Origin: Pyxidicoccus caerfyrddinensis
Lineage (GTDB): Bacteria > Myxococcota > Myxococcia > Myxococcales > Myxococcaceae
Direction: 5' to 3'
Assembly (NCBI RefSeq): GCF_010894405.1
Contig: NZ_JAAIYA010000007.1
Coordinates: 1 to 64,000 of the forward strand
DNA length: 64,000 bases
Numbering within the stretch: the stretch's first letter is position 1; each line of letters opens with the position of its first letter. Made by a program: the position numbers and the translations under genes. This document shows, in pieces, positions 59,627 to 64,000 of the stretch. The notes under the pieces are model-generated. The model saw nothing but the letters and a program-made list of their open reading frames with translations, did no database searches and was not told where the DNA came from.

Positions 59627-60979
59627 GTGAGTAACGACAACGTGCCCCCCGAGCCGCGAGACGCCACCGCCCCTGAGCGAAAGTGGTCACGCCGTCGCGT
59701 GCTGCACTGGTCGCTCGGGCTTACTCCCATTCTCGCGGGCGGAGGCGTGGCCGCCTTCAATTGGCGGGAACACGTGAAGGACGATGCCCTGGCCGCCCGA
59801 CTCGTCGCGACCGCCGCGCCCTTCTGCTTCGCGGGTGCCCCCGAGGCCCGCGCGGAGGCGGACTCGGCACTCCGTGTCTCCAGGAACTTCGCGCCGGCCT
59901 TGTTCCTGTTCGCATGTATCGACATGGAACAGGGCCGCTGGGACGCAGCGCGAAGCACCCTCTCGGCGCCGGGGCTGAAGGGGACGCCGGAAGCAAACCT
60001 CCTGCTCGAGCTCATCGCTCGCCGGCTGGGTGCACCCGATTGGCGACATGCCTTCTTCGATTCATGGCTGGCGCTCGGCAAGCCCGACTTCTCCAAGAGC
60101 CCGCTCCTTCCCGAGGCCATGGGCATGGAGTACCTGCTCGGCGTCCCCGAGCAGAACTGGGACCAGGCCAGCGACGAGCAGCGCTTCGCGCTCGTGGCAC
60201 TCGACGTCACGCTGAGCAAGCGCAGGGCGAACATCCTCTGGCTCGTGAAGCAGATTGCCGCCACGACCTCCGTGCCGCTGTTGATGGCGCTCCAGGCCCA
60301 GCTCAGCGCGCCCGAGACCGACCCCGATATCGTGGCCCTCCTCCTCGACGACGTGGAGAAGCGGATCCAGAAGGTCGCCGACGCTTCGCCCCCGACGCAG
60401 CAACTCGCGTTGTTCTCGCTCCTGAAGGGCAGCACCGCCACGAAGCCCTTCCAGCGCTCGGACCTGGAGGCACTCGAGCGGGTGTCTGCGATTCCCGCCT
60501 GGAAGCAACACTCGAATGGAGCCTTCTTCCAGGAGATGCGCTCCCTCTTCGACGGCCTGATTCTCGCGCCGGGCCATCACGCGTGGCGGCTCGTCATCCT
60601 GGCCCAGGGAATATTGCTCGGTCTCCTCCTCCACCAGCGCGCCGACGTCACCAAGACGCACCTCTCCGAGGATGAGCAACGCTGGATGGGACGGATGCTC
60701 TGGGACGTGGGCGCGCGCCTGCGCGAGCAGCGCTCGCGCCTGGAGATGAGCCGGGGAATGCGTCTGCAGAACTTCAGCTCCGAGCTGACGCACCATGTCC
60801 CGGACATGGAGAAGGCCGTCAACCGCTGGGTCGAGCTGGGCGTCTGGGAGGAGGCCGTGCAGAAGGCGGCCTGCTATCGCTGGCCAATCCCTTCGCTCCA
60901 GGACGAGTTCTACGCGGCCCGGGCCCGCGATGAAGCCGCGTGGATGACGACCTTCGCGGGCGTGGGCGAGCTGCCCTGA
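59627..60979 (+). CDS. Membrane-anchored hypothetical protein
   Basis: 450 residues from GTG 59627; GTG 59603 is also possible and no ribosome-binding site decides between them. The N-terminus has a twin-arginine-like stretch 'WSRRRVLHWSLGLTPILAGG' with one hydrophobic segment (about 24-41), so it is a signal anchor or Tat substrate. The remainder is helical with many Leu/Ala/Arg pairs, like TPR or other solenoid repeats. No family is recognised. It is divergent from the candidate toxin gene with only 55 bases between the starts, so the two may share a control region. Confidence 0.65.
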   Translation: MSNDNVPPEPRDATAPERKWSRRRVLHWSLGLTPILAGGGVAAFNWREHVKDDALAARLVATAAPFCFAGAPEARAEADSALRVSRNFAPALFLFACIDMEQGRWDAARSTLSAPGLKGTPEANLLLELIARRLGAPDWRHAFFDSWLALGKPDFSKSPLLPEAMGMEYLLGVPEQNWDQASDEQRFALVALDVTLSKRRANILWLVKQIAATTSVPLLMALQAQLSAPETDPDIVALLLDDVEKRIQKVADASPPTQQLALFSLLKGSTATKPFQRSDLEALERVSAIPAWKQHSNGAFFQEMRSLFDGLILAPGHHAWRLVILAQGILLGLLLHQRADVTKTHLSEDEQRWMGRMLWDVGARLREQRSRLEMSRGMRLQNFSSELTHHVPDMEKAVNRWVELGVWEEAVQKAACYRWPIPSLQDEFYAARARDEAAWMTTFAGVGELP

Positions 60980-60987
60980 CACAGCCC

Positions 60988-61887
60988 TCAGCCTCCGTCC
61001 TTCACTCCGCGCGGCGTGGGGAAGATGAAGCACAGCGTCTCGAACAACGGCTCACCATTCGCCGTGTACACCGCGCCGAGCGCCCGCACCGCCTGAGCCA
61101 CCTCGGTGCCGAACGACGGCACGAGGCAGATGTCCTCCGACGTCTTGAAGCGCCGCTTCAGCAACCCGAGCGCCCGGCGCAGCGTCGCCAGGTCCTGCCG
61201 CCCTCCACGCACCGGCACCGAAGGTCCGTTCGCATCGGGCCCGGGCAACTTGCCCACACTCGTCATCAACTCGAAACCATCCGAGCGCTGGATGATGCGC
61301 AGCTTCCCCGCCGCCACCTCCTCGAGCCACGCGCGGAAGCCCGCTTCGTCGCGCAGCACCACGGGGTACGCCACCGGCCCGTCCGGGTGCTTCAGCCACA
61401 CCGCCTTCGCCGAGTCCCGCAGCACCATCAACAACTCGGACACCTGCACCAGGTACGTGTCCGCGTCCGGTACCAGCAACACCTCGCGGTCCTTCACCCG
61501 CTCCGCCAGGCGCGCGGCCTCCGCGGGACGCTCGGCCTCGAAGGACTCCTGCCCCAGCCGCACCTGCTCTCCCGCCAGGTCGAGGCGCAGCGCCTCCTCC
61601 GGCAGGGCCTCACCGTAGACAGGCGCGGACTCCACGGGCGGCGCGGACTCGTCCCGCACCACCGCCCCCGCGTCTCCGACGGGTGCCCCGCTCCCCGAAG
61701 CGAGCGACGGCAGCGGCTCCGGCTTCAGGGACTGCAGCGGCTCGGCGGGCTTCTCGTCGCGGCACCCCACGCCCACCGAGACCAGCAGCACGGCCCCGAG
61801 GACACGCAAGAGCCCCGCGGACCGCGTTGGAGCTCCAACGCGCCGCCCTGGCGGCACCGTCCTCCGTGCCCAGGCCCCGCGCCTCAC
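60988..61887 (-). CDS. Lipoprotein of unknown function
   Basis: 299 residues from GTG 61887, overlapping the stop of the App1-like gene as GTGA. A signal peptide after a basic start ('RSAGLLRVLGAVLLVSVGVG', then Cys) indicates a lipoprotein. A linker rich in Pro, Ser and Ala follows, then a mixed domain with 'YLVQVSELLMVLRDSAKAVW' and 'RRALGLLKRRFKTSEDICLV'. No family is recognised. Translational coupling with the phosphatase suggests a shared role in the envelope. Confidence 0.7.
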   Translation of the reverse strand: MRRGAWARRTVPPGRRVGAPTRSAGLLRVLGAVLLVSVGVGCRDEKPAEPLQSLKPEPLPSLASGSGAPVGDAGAVVRDESAPPVESAPVYGEALPEEALRLDLAGEQVRLGQESFEAERPAEAARLAERVKDREVLLVPDADTYLVQVSELLMVLRDSAKAVWLKHPDGPVAYPVVLRDEAGFRAWLEEVAAGKLRIIQRSDGFELMTSVGKLPGPDANGPSVPVRGGRQDLATLRRALGLLKRRFKTSEDICLVPSFGTEVAQAVRALGAVYTANGEPLFETLCFIFPTPRGVKDGG

Positions 61888-62897
61888 GGAGGTGTCTGCT
61901 TCACGGTGGCGCCCGCGGGCGCGACGACGGGAACGGCCTTCGGGAACGCGGCGGCCACACAGGCGGCATCCGCCAGCCCGGCACTCGCGGCGTGCACGGC
62001 CGCATCTTCCGACTCCTTGAAGAGCACCATGTCCTTGAAGCGCTTCGCGTCCTCGGTGCGCCCCGCGTCGCGGATGTAGATGGCCTTCACGCGTCCGGGG
62101 AACTCGTCGCGAATCTGCGCGTACACCTCCGGGTCCTTCTCCCCCGAGTCCCCCACCAGCACCACCGGCTGGGAGAACTGCTGGAGCAGGCGGCGGATGG
62201 CGGGCTGCTTGTAACCGGACAGCGTCCCCGGGCCGATGTCCCGCAGGTACACCCCGAAGCCCGCCGGAAAGCCATGGCGCGACAGGAAGGTCCGGATGCG
62301 CGGCAGGTACTGCACGGGCGAGCCACTCACCAGCGCGAAGGCCGGCGGCGACGGGCTCTTGAGGCACCCGTAGAACGCCGCCATGCCCGGCACCACCGCC
62401 TGCGTGTCCGAGTCCTTCAGCAGCGCCGACTCCACCAGCTTCACCGGGCTCGTCACGTTCGTCACCGCCACGGTGTCGTCGAAGTCCGAGACGACCAGCA
62501 GCGGCGCCGTATCCGGGATGACCTCCACCGGCGCCTTCGCGCCCGCCCCCGCCACCTTCGCCTCCGCCTCGCCCGTCCCCACCGTGAAGCGCTTCCCCTC
62601 CGGCGGCCGCAGGTTCACCTCGAAGCCGCCGTCATGGCCGCTTTTCACCGTGGCCACCACGCCCTGGAAGGACACCTCCACCCGGGCGCCCTCCCAGTTG
62701 GCTGCTGTCAGCCGTCTCACATTCCGAGACAACGCGGTGCTGCCTCCGGAAGGTGCCTCTTTCAACACCCGGCCCTGAAGGAGTACCCCCTCCGGCCTCC
62801 CAATCGTAGGGGCCAAAAGTACCGCCGGCTCCGCCGATGCGGCGGTGGATGTAGCGAGGAGTAGGACCAGCCCCAGGGGGCAGATAAGCGGTTTCAA
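61884..62897 (-). CDS. App1/LNS2-like secreted phosphatase (DUF2183)
   Basis: 337 residues if started at TTG 62897, which has AGGA upstream and gives an ideal signal peptide ('KPLICPLGLVLLLATSTAAS'); ATG 62933 would add 12 residues and is an alternative. The HAD-type catalytic motif is 'LLVVSDFDDTVAVTNV', with 'ALVSGSPVQYLPRIRTFLSR' (motif II Ser region) and 'PVVLVGDSGEKDPEVYAQIR' (motif IV). This is the arrangement of App1-type phosphatidate phosphatases. The N-terminal part before residue 130 is a separate beta domain. It probably acts on lipids in the periplasm; the substrate is unproven. Confidence 0.82.
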   Translation of the reverse strand: MKPLICPLGLVLLLATSTAASAEPAVLLAPTIGRPEGVLLQGRVLKEAPSGGSTALSRNVRRLTAANWEGARVEVSFQGVVATVKSGHDGGFEVNLRPPEGKRFTVGTGEAEAKVAGAGAKAPVEVIPDTAPLLVVSDFDDTVAVTNVTSPVKLVESALLKDSDTQAVVPGMAAFYGCLKSPSPPAFALVSGSPVQYLPRIRTFLSRHGFPAGFGVYLRDIGPGTLSGYKQPAIRRLLQQFSQPVVLVGDSGEKDPEVYAQIRDEFPGRVKAIYIRDAGRTEDAKRFKDMVLFKESEDAAVHAASAGLADAACVAAAFPKAVPVVAPAGATVKQTPP

Positions 62898-63019
62898 CGG
62901 AATTTTCCTATTACATTGTTGGCCATACCCCATGATAGCCTGCCTCGACTCCGCGGAGGCAGTGTGGAGGGCAGGTGCAGGTGCTACGGCCCGGAACGCC
63001 CGAAGGAGCCGGAACGAAC

Positions 63020-64000
63020 GTGCAGCAGCCTTCCGAAGGGCTCCATTTCGGCAAGTACAAGCTGCTCGAGCGCATCGCGACGGGCGGGATGGCGGAGATC
63101 TACCGCGCCCGGATGACCGCCGTGGCGGGCGTCACCAAGCCCGTGGTCATCAAGAAAATCCTCCCCGGCTACGCGGGCAACACCGCCTTCGTGTCCATGT
63201 TCGTCAACGAGGCGCGCATCGCTGCGGGGCTGAGCCACGGCAACATCGCCCAGGTCTTCGACTTCGGCGAGGTGGACGGCCAGTACTTCATCGCCATGGA
63301 GTTCGTGGACGGCCAGCCGCTGTCACGCGTGCTCCGGCGCGCGCGGGAGAAGGGGCTGTACACCCTGCCCCAGCCCCTGGCGCTGCTCATCGCGGTGGAG
63401 GTGCTGGAGGGGCTGGCCTACGCCCACACCCGCCTGGACGAGCGCGGGCGCCCGCTCCACATCGTCCACCGGGACGTCAGCCCGCAGAACGTGCTCCTCG
63501 GCTACGAGGGCCAGGTGAAGCTGGTGGACTTCGGCATCGCCAAGGCCCGGCTCGCCGGCCGCAATGAGGCCGAGGACGGCGAGGTCATGGGCAAGTACGC
63601 CTACTTCGCCCCGGAGCAGGCCCGCGGCCGCGAGCTGGACGCGCGCACGGACGTCTTCGCCGCCGGCGTCGTCCTCTACGAGATGCTGTGCGGCCGGCTT
63701 CCCTTCGAGGGGAAGATGTCGGACGTGCTGCGCAAGGTCGCCCTGGGCGACTTCCCGCGCCCCAGGGACCTCAACCCGGACCTGCCTCCCGCGCTGGAGC
63801 GCATCCTCCTCACCGCCCTGGCCGTGGAGCGCGAGCAGCGCTACCCCACCGCCGAGGCCTTCGCGGAGGCCCTCACCCGCCACCTCCACACCGCCGCGCC
63901 GGACGTCTCGCCCCGGGCCCGGGCCCACTTCATGGGCTTCCTCTTCGAGGCCGAGCTGGTGGAGGACGGCCGCCCGGTGCTGCTGCCGCGCGAGTTCCTG
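63020..64000 (+). CDS. Ser/Thr protein kinase (Pkn2-type), 5' part only
   Basis: 327 residues are present from GTG 63020; the gene continues past the right edge. The eukaryotic-like kinase core is complete: Gly-rich loop 'IATGGMAEIYRARM', catalytic Lys in 'VVIKKI', 'IVHRDVSPQNVLLG', 'VDFGIAKARL', and 'AYFAPEQARGRELDARTD'. The chain then reads into a spacer near residue 300. Downstream domains are unknown. It is divergent from the App1-like gene; the AT-rich stretch at about 62,900-62,940 probably contains promoters for both. Confidence 0.95.
   Translation, partial: MQQPSEGLHFGKYKLLERIATGGMAEIYRARMTAVAGVTKPVVIKKILPGYAGNTAFVSMFVNEARIAAGLSHGNIAQVFDFGEVDGQYFIAMEFVDGQPLSRVLRRAREKGLYTLPQPLALLIAVEVLEGLAYAHTRLDERGRPLHIVHRDVSPQNVLLGYEGQVKLVDFGIAKARLAGRNEAEDGEVMGKYAYFAPEQARGRELDARTDVFAAGVVLYEMLCGRLPFEGKMSDVLRKVALGDFPRPRDLNPDLPPALERILLTALAVEREQRYPTAEAFAEALTRHLHTAAPDVSPRARAHFMGFLFEAELVEDGRPVLLPREFL

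Noticed and set aside
58717..60441. A 574-residue reading of the toxin-candidate frame
   Set aside because: The first 290 codons are antisense to the divergent gene; the ATG at 59571 begins a clear lipoprotein signal.

Overview
The window is very G+C-rich, has a high gene density and a Myxococcota (Myxococcus/Corallococcus-type) character. This rests on a MYXO-CTERM-like sorting motif, thrombospondin type-3 repeats, many GTG starts, a two-domain PilZ protein, a Ser/Thr protein kinase, DUF3396-type immunity proteins and a GG-N10-GC promoter. The species is inferred from gene content only. No tRNA, rRNA, CRISPR array or insertion sequence was found.

Region 1 (1-9,735): 5' part of a VgrG spike gene; a two-gene NAD-salvage unit (pncB plus a nicotinamidase-like hydrolase); a TonB-like protein; a tightly overlapped operon epmA-plsC-ppa; a lipoprotein metallopeptidase; an SPFH/SHOCT protein. 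Region 2 (9,930-24,642): a membrane glycosyltransferase coupled to an ABC exporter; two secreted proteins of unknown function; a DRB0094-type RNA ligase; a rhomboid protease fused to a C-terminal helical repeat region; an FHA protein beside a receiver-XRE regulator; a biotin carboxylase/minimal biotin carrier/enoyl-CoA hydratase cluster; a small hypothetical protein.

Region 3 (24,680-54,804) is the division and cell-wall (dcw) cluster, all on the minus strand. In transcription order it runs mraZ, a STAS-domain gene, rsmH, ftsL, ftsI (with PASTA), murE, murF, mraY, murD, ftsW, murG, murC, murB, ddl, then ftsQ, ftsA, and finally ftsZ. It starts at a sigma70-like promoter followed by three 10-bp-spaced MraZ boxes. 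Most neighbours overlap by ATGA or GTGA. A terminator-like hairpin separates ddl from ftsQ.

Between ftsA and ftsZ sits a 10.35-kb gene for a surface protein of about 3,449 residues. It has a terminator hairpin on each side and a candidate sigma54 promoter. The protein has a signal peptide, a Gly-rich domain, 17 two-cysteine ~85-residue repeats, six other Ig-like repeats and calcium-type (TSP3) repeats. A MYXO-CTERM-like element then lies internally, followed in the same frame by a second signal-peptide-like helix and a complete OmpA-type barrel with a peptidoglycan-binding domain. It reads like two surface proteins encoded as one polyprotein.

Region 4 (54,880-64,000): a 31-bp tandem repeat; a PilZ protein; an acyl-CoA dehydrogenase; a lower-G+C two-gene unit resembling a lipoprotein toxin with a PD-(D/E)xK-like nuclease motif and its DUF3396 immunity protein; a membrane-anchored hypothetical; an App1-like phosphatase coupled to a lipoprotein; the 5' part of a Ser/Thr kinase gene. 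The two most notable items are the internal sorting signal in the giant dcw-embedded protein and the candidate toxin/immunity pair.
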